From the NCBI GenBank assembly GCA_964019055.1, contig OZ025217.1:2702001-2766000 (forward strand): a DNA stretch of 64,000 nucleotides, read 5' to 3'. Within the stretch, counting starts at the first letter, position 1. Every line of letters begins with the position of its first letter. Below the pieces are notes generated by a model that saw only the letters and a list, made by a program, of their open reading frames with translations, did not search any database and had not been told where the DNA came from. This stretch comes from Anthopleura xanthogrammica (lineage: Eukaryota; Cnidaria; Anthozoa; Actiniaria; Actiniidae). Made by a program: the position numbers and the translations under genes. Shown here piece after piece: positions 22,863 through 35,200 of the stretch.

Positions 22863-23761
22863 GGTTTGAGTCGGTTCTAATTACTCATGAAGTTTTATAG
22901 TTTCTATGTAGTCAAGGTAAATAAATGAATAAATAACCGGCGTTACATTTAATTAACAGTTTTTGACGGATTCCGCCCTTCCCAAACAGGAACAAAAACT
23001 GGGAGTGGGGTGGGGGTGGGGTGGGGGGAGACGCTACTCCTGTAACAGTTTGTACTCTCGGAAGACATATTTGGGAACGAAAGAAAAAATGTGAATTTGA
23101 ATGATAGGGAAAACTTAACAAGAAACTTGTGATTTTTAACTTGATGTTTCGTGTTTCAAAAAAACAGATGTCATCAGAATTGTGTTCCCATGTAATGCCG
23201 TGTTTTGAGGTGGAGTTCCCCCCTCCTCTCCCCCCTTCAAGATGCAAGCCAAAAAGCCGCCCTTGGTGAAACGAGAACGGCGTTCATGGGCGTGGAAAGG
23301 CAGAAAATCTGTGATAATGAGCCCTAAGGCACTAGGTGCAGCTTTAAGAGGAACGCGAGAGCCTTGAGGTTTTCCCGTATTACCATACTTGGTAAATAGC
23401 ATGGTCACAAGTATTCATCGACTTGTCTTTACCGCCAAAAGATTGCTGAAAAACAAGCTTACATCGACCAATCACATCTCTGATTCAAGATGTGAACGAC
23501 ACGTACAACATGTCACGCCCATTTCTAAATTATAATTATAGACGGTTGTTGTTTTCCGTGTTTTTTGTTGTTGTTTTGTTGCAAAATCAACAAGGTTTTT
23601 TTTAAGCGATTTTCTAAATTCCAAGGAAAAAAATCCAACCAAGAAGCTTTAAAAAATGGCCTGATGAGGATCACTGGACAAATAAATATAAAAAAAGTAA
23701 AGGTTTTGATACAAATTATCATATTAAAAATACTTAATTAGGGAAAATATGAATAATTAAT

Positions 23762-24147
23762 AATGGTAATTGAACTGAGTGGAGTGCAATTTGGTCTGAA
23801 ATCAAACGAGTGATTACAAAATTGCATCACCGCGTAGCTGGAGGCAATTTGTTAATCACGAGTTTGTTTCAGACCAAAATTGCACGACACTAAGTTTAAT
23901 TACCACTTAATTATATCCATTTTGAAATCAATACTGTAGAAATTCAAAATTTAAATCCATTTTTTCGATTTCATCCATGTTTTCTGTGATCTGATTGCTC
24001 AAATTTGAGGTTTTCTGCAATTTCATTGGGTCTTCAAAACAGTGCGATTTAAAACTCAAAATGATACGATTCGTGAATAAATCACGCTGCTGAGAGCCAA
24101 TTAGATTGCAGGACTTTGCTTGTGATTTCAAAATGGATATAATTAAT
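23762..24147. mobile_element. Inserted palindromic element(s) in duplication unit 2
   Basis: Two adjacent foldbacks: 23763-23906 (tggtaattgaactgagtg pairs with cactaagtttaattacca; ggtctgaaatcaaac pairs with gtttgtttcagacc) and 23907-24147 (aattatatccattttgaaat pairs with atttcaaaatggatataatt). ATAATTAAT occurs on both sides (23753-23761 and 24139-24147) and may be a target duplication, though this is ambiguous because the sequence is palindromic and AT-rich. Absent from unit 1. Confidence 0.8.
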
Positions 24148-24255
24148 GAGGAAATCAGAAACCGAGGAACAATCTATGAATCGGATACATGATTGTAGTT
24201 ATTTGTATTCAACATTATCATGGATTTTTCTCAAACTCAACTAAATCTTAAAAAA

Positions 24256-25381
24256 GTTAGTAGAACATGAAAATTATACTCCTAGACATTCGCTGAGCAA
24301 TATACAATGATCTAAGTAATCACGTGAGCTCAGAATTTTTCTGAGCGTTTCCTTGCTATGTACTAAGATATTCTATTTATTATTCTCAATATAATTGATA
24401 TTCGTGTGTTATCTGTATGGGCTATACAACGGCGCCTGCCCATACAGATCGAACGCAAATACATACACCTATTTCAAAAAAGGTTATTGGAGCCAAAGAA
24501 GATAGGTCAAAGGTCATTCCAAGACGGAAAGGAATTATGGCAAACGACAAAACACAAAAATTCGAGGCCTTTAAAATGGTTTTGTCGACTACAAAACACT
24601 AACAAATCACGATATTTTGTGATAACCGAGTTCAATAATAGACTACTTTCCAATTCTTACAATACCGCTGTGTTCCTTGATTACAGGCTCATTTACTCAG
24701 GGTTAGCCTCATTTCAGTGTCAGAATGTTCACAAATACCAACGGTGAAGTAAAGAATGCACAACTTCAACCTCAACAATACAAACACTTTGAAATTCCAC
24801 GGACATTCACTGGAATGCATAAATATTCAAAATAATTCCATACGAAATCGAGGCTTAGCCTGAGCTACAGAGAACTCGAAACTGGAGTATTGCTTTATCA
24901 TTCAAATTTTTTTTTTTTTTTTTTTTAGCTGTTTTGGTTTTCTACCAAATATGCCAAGTGATTTTCTGACAGCTCAGGGTAGCAAGCCATGTTATTTGCA
25001 GTTCTCTTGTCCAATCAAAACGACGGAAAAAAATAATTTGAATGATAACACTGGATATCTCAACACTAACATTTGTTTTCTTGACGAGAATAATAATAAT
25101 AAACACAAGCCATTCCAGCTATTCTTGGATCTTGGAATGAATCTTTTATCGCTTATCTCCTTTTGCTTCGGCAACTCTTCTTTGAAATAGGAATATCTTA
25201 CTTACAGCTTGAGGATGCTCACATAAGGTGCAACTGGTAAAACACTTCCGGTTCAGTCTATCAAGATTTATCAGGCAGTTTGAGACTGTAAAATCTCATT
25301 ATTCCCATAACCCTATCCCATCTGGTATCGTAAAGGAGCTTTGAATTTCAAACAATCGATTCTCAGCGTTTTTGGAAAAAT
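24256..25381. other. Intergenic, repeats only
   Basis: Parts of about 24585-25060 (gataaccgagttcaataata; aataatttgaatgataa) recur inverted at 27147-27400, marking a dispersed element. A poly-T run lies at about 24908-24926. No coding support for open frames at 24406-24747 or 24951-25190. Confidence 0.6.
24411..24449. repeat. Short perfect hairpin
   Basis: ATCTGTATGGGC and its exact complement, 12-bp arms with a 15-base loop. No gene context. Confidence 0.6.
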
Positions 25382-28300
25382 TTAAACCTTATTTGCGAAA
25401 ATAACGGAACATATATGTCCACATTCGAATTTGCTTCTAGGCTGTAGGGTGATCGGTTTGGTTACATGACCAGCCTCGACGCAAATCATGTTGGGATACT
25501 GTTAAAATTTAAAACAAAAATAAAAAAATAAAAATATAAAAAAACACAAACATAAAACCAAAACCAAAAATGAACATGAAAATTAAAACAAATATAAATC
25601 TTTTACATTAATTTACTTTACTTATTTGATTTACTTTAAATCACCATAAAGAATAAAGAGGAAGAATGCTCTACTTATATGTACTTACTTCATTATCATC
25701 AAAATCCGACATAGTTTTGGCCTTTTCTTGCCAAGGATTCCACACCACTGTTAAAAAAAAATACAAGAAAAAAATTAATGAAAATATTTGTTTATCAAAT
25801 TTAAGACTCCATATAAATGCAATAGACCTCTTAAGCTTCGTATGCAAATTGCCCTATTCAGGCCACATGACATTCCCTTGAGAAATGTTCTTTTATTAGA
25901 ATATTTACACATGAAAGAATCAACTCACAAGAGTGGTATCACGTGGTCTGAAACAATGAAGGTAAAGAGGTCTTCTTGTTAAGATGTTTTTTCGGAGCAA
26001 CCCTGATCATAACTTACAGTAAGTCTTTTCTTCATCTTTTCACTCATTCTTTCTTTTTTCGTCCTTCATTTCATCATTGTGATCTTCAACATCATTGTCA
26101 TCATCACCATCATCATCATTATTGCCATCATCATCTTCATCATTGTCATCATCACAATCATCATCATCATCACCATCATCATCATTATTGCCATCATCAT
26201 CTTCATCATTGTCATCATCATCATCACCATCATCATCGCCATCATCATCACCATCACCACCATCATCTTCTTCTTCATCATCATCATCATCATCATCATC
26301 ATTCTCATCATCATCATCACCACCACCACCATCATCATCAACTCACCAGTATCAGGCAGGTTTATTTTCTCTATCATGAGATCATTTCCACCACCAGCTT
26401 TGGTTATAATATGCTTGTCTGGTGTGTTTTCATAAACCCTGAAAATACACATACAATACATGAATATATATCAAATTAAAACTGATAACTAAAGAAAGGT
26501 ACACAGTGTACACAGTCCACTAACAACTCAGCTGTAACATCACTAGTTTGGCAATAGACCTTTTTCCAAACTGGCAGCCGAAAATTCAAATGAGTTAAAA
26601 TTAAGAATCAATTCCAGCACTAGAAAGAGCAGTGACCATAACTTAAGTAACCCTATGATCATTCATTATCTATTAATGTCAGTTGTTATATCGCCGAGAA
26701 AACGTTTTCTGAGAATTTACAAATTTACAGACTTTTGTATGGCTGGGGGCGGCCAATATAACACCTGACATAATGAATCTTTGTAGGGTTACTAAAGTAA
26801 AGGTGCTCTTTCTAGTACTGGTATAGGTTTTTCACTTTTAAGTTTAATTTTAACTCATTCAAATTTGTGGCAACCATTTTGAAAAAAGGTCTATTGTTGG
26901 CAACTTGCCAGCCCCCTGCCATCCCTGGACTGCATCTGCCTTTCCAGAACAAGAAAAGAAAAAAAAACTAGCTGTTACCTGTCAGTCAGGCAGTCAACAG
27001 TAATGGGCTCTCTTGTTTCTGTAAATTTCTTGCATTCCCTTATCTAATATATGAAAAAAAAGATAAGATCAAATTATTCACAAACATGCATGGATGCCCA
27101 CCACTTTCAAGGTGTCCCAATAGTCAATGACTAATAAATTAGATTATCATTCAAATTATTTTTTCCGTCATTTTGATTGGCCGAGAGAACTGCAAATAAC
27201 TGTCTATGAATAACGGTCTGCTCATGCACAGTAACGTTGCATTTGACAATGGTTCCCTGAAAAAATGAATTGACTTCTTTGTTATTGTTGGACTCGTGCG
27301 CACTGCCCCTCAAAGATTAGAAAAAATAATTTGAATGATAAAACAATTATTGAACTCGGTTATCACAAAATTTCGAGATTTGTTAGTGTCTTGCAAGCAA
27401 ATCGCTATATTTTGCTCAACCTCGTCCAATAATTGCTTAAGGTTAAAAGTCAATATTCAGTTACCTTGTCAACATAAGTTGTTCCCTTAAAACCAGATAC
27501 TGTTGCCATGGTAACATCAGGTACTTTAAAATAGGTATGCAACAGTGTTGTGAAATTAAATGGCTTGTCATCTGAATTGCAAGAAAATTATTTTTCATCC
27601 ATCAGATATATAATGTAATAAGACAGAATTAGAGTGAATTGACTAATACACGGAAAGTAAATAGCAAATTTGTACACCATAATGTAGCCGTATTGTATAC
27701 ATCATTTCACCATAAAAATATCTAAAAATTTTGGTTAGACAAACCAAAAAAATAAATGAAAAAAATCAAATCAATAACATACATCACCATTAAATAGAAA
27801 GCCTTAATTTTAATTAAATTATGTCAAGACAATCATACAATTCATTGTCAATAAAAATGGAAAATCATTTCAAATTATGTTACAGCATCTGGTGATACAG
27901 TATAACTGTTTTCATATGAGTGGGAAACATACCGTACTGACTTACAGCACATACACGGTACATCAGGCCATAACATTGAAATGGCTTTCCATTTTCTTCC
28001 AGTAATTCATCCATTCACAACACGGAGTTACGGCTGCTGTAAAATACAGTACGGCTATGAATCTGCAGTACCGTTTTTCACTCATATGAAAACCGCTCTA
28101 CTGTGATGACTACAGTAAGGCTTTTTCATGAATGTGTGAACAAGAGATAGATTTGCTGGTAAAACAAAGCAATTTGTGAAGAGCTTTAATCACAATGAAA
28201 AAACATGAAGTATCGCTATACTACCATGCACGTACATGCTGTTAGTGATCAGCATTATACATTTTCCAAATTAAGTTCCAAACCACTCCAGATATATATG

Positions 28301-31300
28301 ACCTGCATATTACCTTTATTTTCTACATCAAAGTTAATAGTCAGCTTGTTTTGCCCAACAGTAACAGTGTAAACTAATTTAAATCTGGAAAACAGAAATC
28401 AGAAATTAATCAATTGAACTTGCTCGCTTAAAACCAGGAAGCCATGACTACACAATAAAATATTGTCAGAAGAGATTTTGCATGGTTTTTACAATTAACC
28501 CAAATCTCAAGTTCTTCAAAAGCAGAGCCAGAACTTAACTTTTAAGTCCACTAGCAAAGTATTGTTAGTCAGATTATTTTTCTACTAGCAAAGTGGTAAA
28601 GTTTTGAAGGAATGATTTGCTAGTGCATATTTTTCTCACTTGCAAATACTGAAAAAGCGCTAGCATTTTGTGAGTATGCGAGAGTTAATTTTGAGCCCTG
28701 AAAAGATCAAGTTAGATTTGTGTGAAGGGAGATAAAACAATGAACCTGAAGAAAACCCTCAAAGCAATGAAGAGATGGGAACCTTGAACCAAGCAGCACT
28801 TTTCATATGATGACAGATCTTAACTCATGAACACAGCACTTATTAACTAGCATGTACAACCCATGCTATCCCTAAGAAACCTTCATGAAAACTTCAGGGA
28901 CCATTTATTTTTTACCAGGGAGGGGTGGGCTGGTGGGATTTGGGGGTTGCAAGGATCATTTAAAAAAATTAGGTTCAAGAAGGGGGGGACACAAAAGAAT
29001 TCGCGTTCAACAGCACTTTTACAATAAACAGGATGGAAAACAAGGGAGGGGCCAGTTTTATGCAACAACAGAGGGGGTCAGATTTCTCGTAGGCGTTACT
29101 AAGTGAACCCCACTGCCCCCCTCCTCCGATAAAAAATGAATAGCCCTTACTTGTAGTTCCACATTTGTCTAGTGAATTCAGTATCTTCTAACACAAATGT
29201 AGCACTAGCACAATCATTTTTGACCTAAAAATACATGTAAAAACAAAAACATAGTTGAATACAATACTTTATATTATTATATACACCTACTTGCAAGAAC
29301 GTTGTCATACAACATTTGAGCATTTGTAGTTTAGTGGATTAGGAATAAATTAAAAGTACAAAAGAAGATCATTGAAGCAGAACTCTTTCTTTTGTACTTT
29401 TAATTTATTCCTAATCCACTAAACTACAAATGTTCAAATGTTGTATGACAACGTTTTTGCAAGTAGGTGTATATATTTTGCTTGGGATTTGGATTTCAAC
29501 CCAAATTTCTCACAAACTTACAATTAAATACTTTGCAATAATGTACAGTACAATTAAATCATTAAAATAACATAATAATTATTGTGTAATGGAATATTGA
29601 GGGTTAATCATGGTTTGCTTGAAGGAGTTAAAACTCTTAAAACAGAGCACTGATGGAGAGGGGGGGGGGGGGGTAAAGTGCACACCGGTATCGCCAGCTT
29701 TTCCTGGGTTACCAGTTATTTAGCTGAAGGATTTACTGACATTTAATATAGTTAATTTCTACCTTAACTTACATTACTGAATATCAATTAGCAATCAATT
29801 TTTTTTTACCTGTGGTTCTCCATCAAGATGCCATTTGCAAATTCTAGCAAATCCATGCTGAGGGCCAAGATCCCATGGACCAAAATTAGCTAATGATAAA
29901 TTATGAAAGGATTTATCAGTAACTCAGTCATTTTTGTTTTTGACGTCACTTGCTTGGGCATAATCTTTTCCCATTTCAGACCACATGTCATTTCCTAGAG
30001 TATCATTTCTTTGTTTCACAGATGTACATGCGAAAACATATGAAATTACAGTTTATGGATACAACTCAAACAAAGAATCTTATTTTCAAGAGAATGCATG
30101 ACACATACATGTAGTCTGAAATGATAAAACAAACACTCAAGGTAAAATGTATTTTATGGGTTTTTGTTGGGAAGGCAGAAGATCAATACTTACGAAAAAC
30201 CACAGGGACCCCACCCCTGATTGCTTTTTTGCCATCAAACACAGCCTTCTTGCTAAAAATTGAAAATAAGATCAATGTAAGTCTGATACATAAGCATGTA
30301 GCATTCAGTATGTTTGTTTGAGGTGTCTTAATACAATATTCATATGGAATGATACCATATTCTTGTATTATATCAGGGGTGGCAGGGTTCAAGATTCCCA
30401 CAAGATAATTGGCTAAATGTGAGTTGAAAATTACAAATATTGAGTGAAAAGAAATTGAACTCACATTTTTTAGCTACATGTAGCTCTCTTTTAACAAAAT
30501 AATGATAATGCAAAGAAAATTAAAGTCTTAGTTTGCATTTTTGTTCAATCCATTTATCTTGTAGCAGCTCAATGCACAACATAAGTTTATCTTGTCATTA
30601 AAAAAATTAAAATTCTAACTCTGGGTGGGTCCTGGAAGTGAATTTGCTGCCTAGCCAACCCCAACCCCCTCCTCTGCTAGCTGTCTAGTGGTGCATAGGT
30701 GTATCACTTTCATCTTAGCAGGGGGACGAGGAAGAAATGAAGGCTCAACTATTCCAAATATACCTGAGAAATATCATCTCATTATCTTTGCATTTCCATG
30801 ATGTAATTGATGCACCTGAGACGTGAAAAGAAAAGAAATAAGTGTAAGATAAAGGAATATAATACTAAAAATATTCCGCTTGTGCGCTATTGAGAAGTAG
30901 AGCAGCTTCTGTATGCATGACTGTGAAAAGTGCACTGTATGAAAACATTTGACATTCATCTGCTCCATGCCATAACTTTGCTGTGACTTCTTAGTCAACC
31001 AGGGAACATTTTGTTTGTAGCTCAATATTTCCTAGTTTCAGGTTTTCAACTTGATGAACAATTTACAGCTCTTAATTGAAAATAAAAAAATAAGACTTAT
31101 CTGTGGAAAGATTTGCCAAATATCTTTTACATTTTCATTGTTGGTGGGAAATTGTTTATTTTGACAAAAAATAATAGAAAATACTTGGAAATTTTCGCTG
31201 TGACAAACAATGCATCGCGCGCCTAGATCCCAACACACCTTGTTTTCATTTTCAGTTCGTAAAAAGATAACTTTAAAAACTATTACTGAGCCAAATTATG

Positions 31301-31624
31301 AGGTATTTAAAAGCTGAATTTGCAGACCAAACCTAGCTCTTCACTGTCAATTATCTTAATACATTTAAAATGTTAAGAAGTCAAGTTACGATTATTTTGA
31401 ATAGCAGGTTCAACTTGAGGTCAAAGTTACATAAGCTTAAGCTAAATTTACAGACGTAAATATCAGGGAATATGCGAACAGGATGATGCATTAATGGACC
31501 AAACTACAAAAAAAGCTACAAGTATACTTGTATTAACTTATTGACATAGTGTTCACAACGTACCGTGTAGGAATACTTCAGCAGAGTCGCCGTCTGGTGC
31601 TTTGAGTAAAACAGAATCCGCCAT
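25382..31624 (-). CDS. Glucose-6-phosphate 1-epimerase-like (hexose-6-phosphate mutarotase)
   Basis: Eleven exons: 31624-31564, 30815-30764, 30252-30194, 29889-29810, 29224-29151, 28384-28314, 27571-27465, 27043-26979, 26438-26347, 25747-25689 and 25498-25382, phases all chaining to 278 aa. Aldose-1-epimerase superfamily, YeaD-like group: GASITSWKC, KKAVFDGKKAIRGGVPVVF, then NFGPWDLGPQHGFAR (His about 69), NFTTLLHTYF (catalytic-type His about 144), VVWNPWQEKAKTMSDFDDNE and YPNMICVEAGHV (catalytic-type Glu about 248). Members interconvert alpha and beta anomers of hexose-6-phosphates in the cytosol; no signal peptide here. Usual length is about 270-310. The ATG lies within AAGATGGCGG, a YY1-like motif. 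The C terminus after TLQP is unusual (ends IFANKV). Introns carry several MITEs, and a (CAT)n array abuts the exon 9 donor. Confidence 0.92.
26080..26339. repeat. (CAT)n trinucleotide microsatellite
   Basis: About 260 bp of catcat/ccatcat repeats with ttcatcatt interruptions. It ends about eight bases from the end of exon 9 (26347). Poly-His, poly-Ser, poly-Ile and poly-Met open frames here are artefacts. Confidence 0.95.
26553..26896. mobile_element. Foldback MITE in epimerase-like intron 8
   Basis: Ends caatagacctttttccaaa and ttgaaaaaaggtctattg; next inward aaattcaaatgagttaaaat pairs with attttaactcattcaaattt. The interior is also partly symmetrical (agggttact against agtaaccct). Confidence 0.85.
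27147..27440. mobile_element. Dispersed repeat in epimerase-like intron 7
   Basis: ttatcattcaaattattttt at the left is complemented by aaaaataatttgaatgataa at about 27324-27343. Segments recur in inverted order at 24585-25060. Confidence 0.6.
27905..28110. mobile_element. Foldback MITE, family 2 copy B
   Basis: ttttcatatgagtgggaaac at the left and gtttttcactcatatgaaaa at the right are inverted. It includes cataacattgaaatggcttt and cagtaattcatccattcaca. Family members are at 1635-1830 and 49430-49880. Confidence 0.8.
29279..29474. mobile_element. Foldback MITE in epimerase-like intron 4
   Basis: Arms about 29279-29364 and 29387-29474, over 80 bp each and nearly identical when inverted (tacacctacttgcaa, ttgtagtttagtggattagg, aattaaaagtacaaaag). 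TA-rich ends suggest TA target duplication. Confidence 0.9.
29658..29676. repeat. Poly-G tract
   Basis: Run of ggggg in the epimerase-like gene's intron 4. Confidence 0.8.
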
Positions 31625-32280
31625 CTTACAGATCTGTACGTGGAATGACTCACACCGCTGACCATCAGAATTATTTGGCGCGTTTTCGCTTCAAAGGACA
31701 GCACAAAAGCACACTAGACTGAGACCTCGGAGTATAGTTTTGAAAAGGGGGGAGGGGAGGCTAATCTGGGAGCCCGGGAGAAAGGACTCAGCTTCCTGAA
31801 AAAAAATTAATTGAGGCTTTCGGAAATGCGATTTCCATTGTTTTGAAGGACCAGTTAGAAACTAATTTTTGGAAATTAAACGCGGTGCCTGATTTGAGAC
31901 AAACATAAATTGCATAAATTCAGGGTTGAATTACAAATTTCAGATAAAAAAAAGTCGTTTATGGAAAATTTAAATTTCATTCATTTATTTCTTTTGTTTG
32001 AGAGCTAGTGAAGTTTAAGCTCGGCAAAATGAATCGTTATTAAAATACAGAAAGTTGAAATAGCAATTTATCATAACCAAGAAAAAATATATATTTTGAA
32101 TAATCAGAATGATAATATTCATAGGTATTTTCCAAGTTTGATAAACAGGATGCATTGTGGTCTAGCTTGGGAATAACCTACACCATACAAGGAATGATGA
32201 ACTGAAAGATGTTATACCCAAGCTAGACCAGAATGCACCAGTGTTCTCTATCAGAAAAGCTAGGTTTCTAAAAACCTTGA
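31625..32280. other. Intergenic, epimerase-like start to dioxygenase stop
   Basis: Holds the promoter of the epimerase-like gene and the dioxygenase 3' flank. An inverted repeat at about 32150-32240 (gcattgtggtctagcttggg against cccaagctagaccagaatgc) lies just past the dioxygenase stop. Confidence 0.6.
32150..32240. repeat. Inverted repeat in dioxygenase 3' flank
   Basis: Arms of about 24 bp (32150-32173 and about 32217-32240) with one or two mismatches, starting about 40 bp after the stop codon, hence possibly in the 3' UTR. Confidence 0.7.
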
Positions 32281-35200
32281 TCACATGGGATTTTCATGAG
32301 AAGATACGATGCTTTCTGCATGCTCGAAAACATATCCTTTATCAAAGGGAACGGGAAGACAGATGGGAATGGGCTCCATTTTAGGGAAAACTGTGATTTC
32401 TCCACGCACCAGGGTTGAAGTAAACCTGTCCCAGTCTATAGGTCCCGTGTTTTTCCACTCCAAGGAGCTCACACCCAATAAAGGCCATGCATCGGTTGAA
32501 CAATACTGATAAACATACAACCGCCTTTTGTCTTTAGAGAAGTTTGCCGCTGACCCATGGATGGCTTGAACATGGTGCAGGCTCACTCCACCCGAAGGAA
32601 CCTCGAGATGGACGGCAGAGCTTGGATCAAATCTTGAGTCGTTTATAGCTGATACGAATTCGCCATTTTTGAAGTGTGAGAGCAAAGGACCGTTATGTGA
32701 TTTGGGAACGACTTGAAGGCATCCTGAGAAAGTAAGGGGGAAAAACCACTGAAATTACTTTTGGCCCCAAAAGGCACAGGTAACCCATATCAAAAAGAAA
32801 GGGTAAAGTCTAAAACAATAGAACGAGGCAGTATTACAATAGAACTATGCCTCGTTCTGTTGTTTTACAAGACATTATAAGATAATGAAGGTCCTTTCGG
32901 TGATGTGAACGAGTGTTGCCCTTACTTTGTACCGTCAGTGCTCACACTCCACAGGCGGGTTCCCTGTGGTTTGACAAATCGCAGGTCTGTTTGTACATGC
33001 AAGGCAAGGATTGCGACTGAGGTATAAGGTTTCTCAACATTTACAAACCGTTTTCTTTGGATGTGTCATCGATAGACACACAAGCCATGACGATCTTTTG
33101 GTTGGTGTGAGGATTAAAAGCCCAGTCCTGATGCCACTTGATTGGGAACCCTGTGCCCCTAGGAAGCTTTAGGTTTACTTTGTCTTGTTTTATGTACCGA
33201 ATATTTGGACCAATCTGTAATGAGAGAGTCAATAAAGTAATCAAGAAAATCTTTACGATAAGCTCGGGCACGTGAGCTCCTGCAAATTCTTGAATTCCAA
33301 AATCATATACAGTCGAAGTTCTCGTACGCGACAAGTGACGTACCTGATATCGGACAAGTGGTCGTAACTAGAGCTGGTCAGCAGGGCCGAAAATCGAGCC
33401 AGCGGTATTGGGTAAGATCGCGGGCTCACCTGAGTTCGAATTCTTATAAAAGATGCCTTTGGTTTCGAAAAAATCTCAAAGTCAGCTACAAAAGTCCAAA
33501 AGTTAAGCCCATTTCTTGAAAGTTAAGAAAAATTTACATTTTAATCTATTAACCAATGCCTAAGACTTTCTCTTTCTTGAATGATATTGCGGTTTTTTCC
33601 TTTTTGGTTCGGTGTTTTTCTCGTGCGAGTGCCCTTCCAACGCAACACCCTTGTAAGCAATTCTGAATCCGCCCCAGGGACAACTACTTTACTTTATTTT
33701 CACTTACCAGCTCTTCGACGATATCTAACAAGCGTTCATGACGAATTGTTTCCTCAAAAACAGGGAAAAGTAACGAGGGAATGTGGACACGCTGTAGCAT
33801 CGGGTTTTCAAGGGTGTGATGTGGATCCAACGTGAAATGGTTGGTTGACTTGGTCATGAATTTAGCCCTGGAATAACACAAAGGATAATTACAGTGTAAC
33901 CTTTGTTGCTATTGGTCGTGATTAGAGTATCTTTTACATAGTCATCAAGACTGGCAAAGCAACCTGTGATAACACCATGCCATTTACACAAACTATACAC
34001 TTTACCACTAACCCCCCGGGGTACTCCATATAGTTGACTATAGACCCCTTGCAGCACGTCGGAATGCAGGAGGACAAAACAATAGTTTCAAATTCTCAGG
34101 GGATTGAAATTCTTTTGTCAGTTTTGTCCTCCAAATTGAGCTGCTATGACGTCACGTGAAAGGCGTCTATAAGCCAGTTCAAAGTTTTAGAATGGTTTTA
34201 AGTGCGCATGCGATTTCATAACAAAACTACACAAAATAAAAAAACAATTATTCTAGACCGTTACTTACTTTTCCTCGCATTCATCGAGGACATCCTTCAT
34301 TCTTTGAATGTGTTCCTTGTCAAAAACATCTTTCACAAAGACGTATCCTTCATTTTCAAACTGCAAATAGATACGATTATTAAAATAATTGGTTTCGGGT
34401 GGGCCACAGGCAGAATTTGAAAAAATAAGACTGAACAAGGTATAAGCAACGACTGAAGCAAGTTTAAAGCAAAGCTAGTGTTCCGTGAAACTTCTCTTAT
34501 CTACACTCAAAAGCTTTACATATACAGGCATATTGACTTGAAAAACCTCCGCGTTTTAGCAACAACAATGTCAGGGACGTAGCAACTGGGGATCGTGGTT
34601 GGGGGTATAGACCCACTGAACTTTTATATTTACCAAGACTTTTCAAATTTCCCTTTTTTAGACTTTTAATTTAAAAATTTTTCAGCAAAATTATAAAATT
34701 ATAAGCTAGCGTACGACAATCAATTTAGCCCACCTCCCCTCCCCCACTAAAAAATTAAGCCGACAAATGTTTTGCAGCCATAAAGGCTGAGTTGTACTAC
34801 TGCTTACACATCACATATAGAATTTTATAAAATTAACAAAACTTATTGTAAATATTGGAAAATTAATTGCAACTATAGTACAAACACTAAAAGCGTGCAA
34901 AACTTATCACAATTTAGTACTATTTATGTGCACGCTTTTACTCTAATATATATAAAATTCCTATTTCAAATCCGGCTAGGGTTTTCGGGTATACATTTTT
35001 GACCCCGGTATTCGGAATCTCGGACGATATTTATGGGTATGAAAGTGTCTTGTTTCTGGTTGACTTCCGGTTTAAGAGACCTTGCATAATTTGCTGTGAT
35101 CGATGTCACGGGTAGCCGCCTTTGCAGACGTTCTTAGGGTCGTCACGCAACGTTTTGCGTGACGACCCTAAGAGCGTCTGCGTAGGAGGCTATGTCACGG

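Larger units (their letters stand above)
22062..24255. repeat. Segmental duplication, unit 2
   Basis: Colinear with 19912-21700. Similarity resumes after the inserted block 23762-24147 (for example tatcatggatttttctcaa at about 24219), so the insertion post-dates the duplication. Confidence 0.8.

Noticed and set aside
24406..24747. 113-aa frame
   Set aside because: No domain, overlaps a dispersed repeat, and contains a 12-bp palindrome at its start.
26066..26479. Poly-Met, poly-His, poly-Ile and poly-Ser frames
   Set aside because: Readings of the CAT microsatellite; only 26347-26438 on the minus strand is a real exon.
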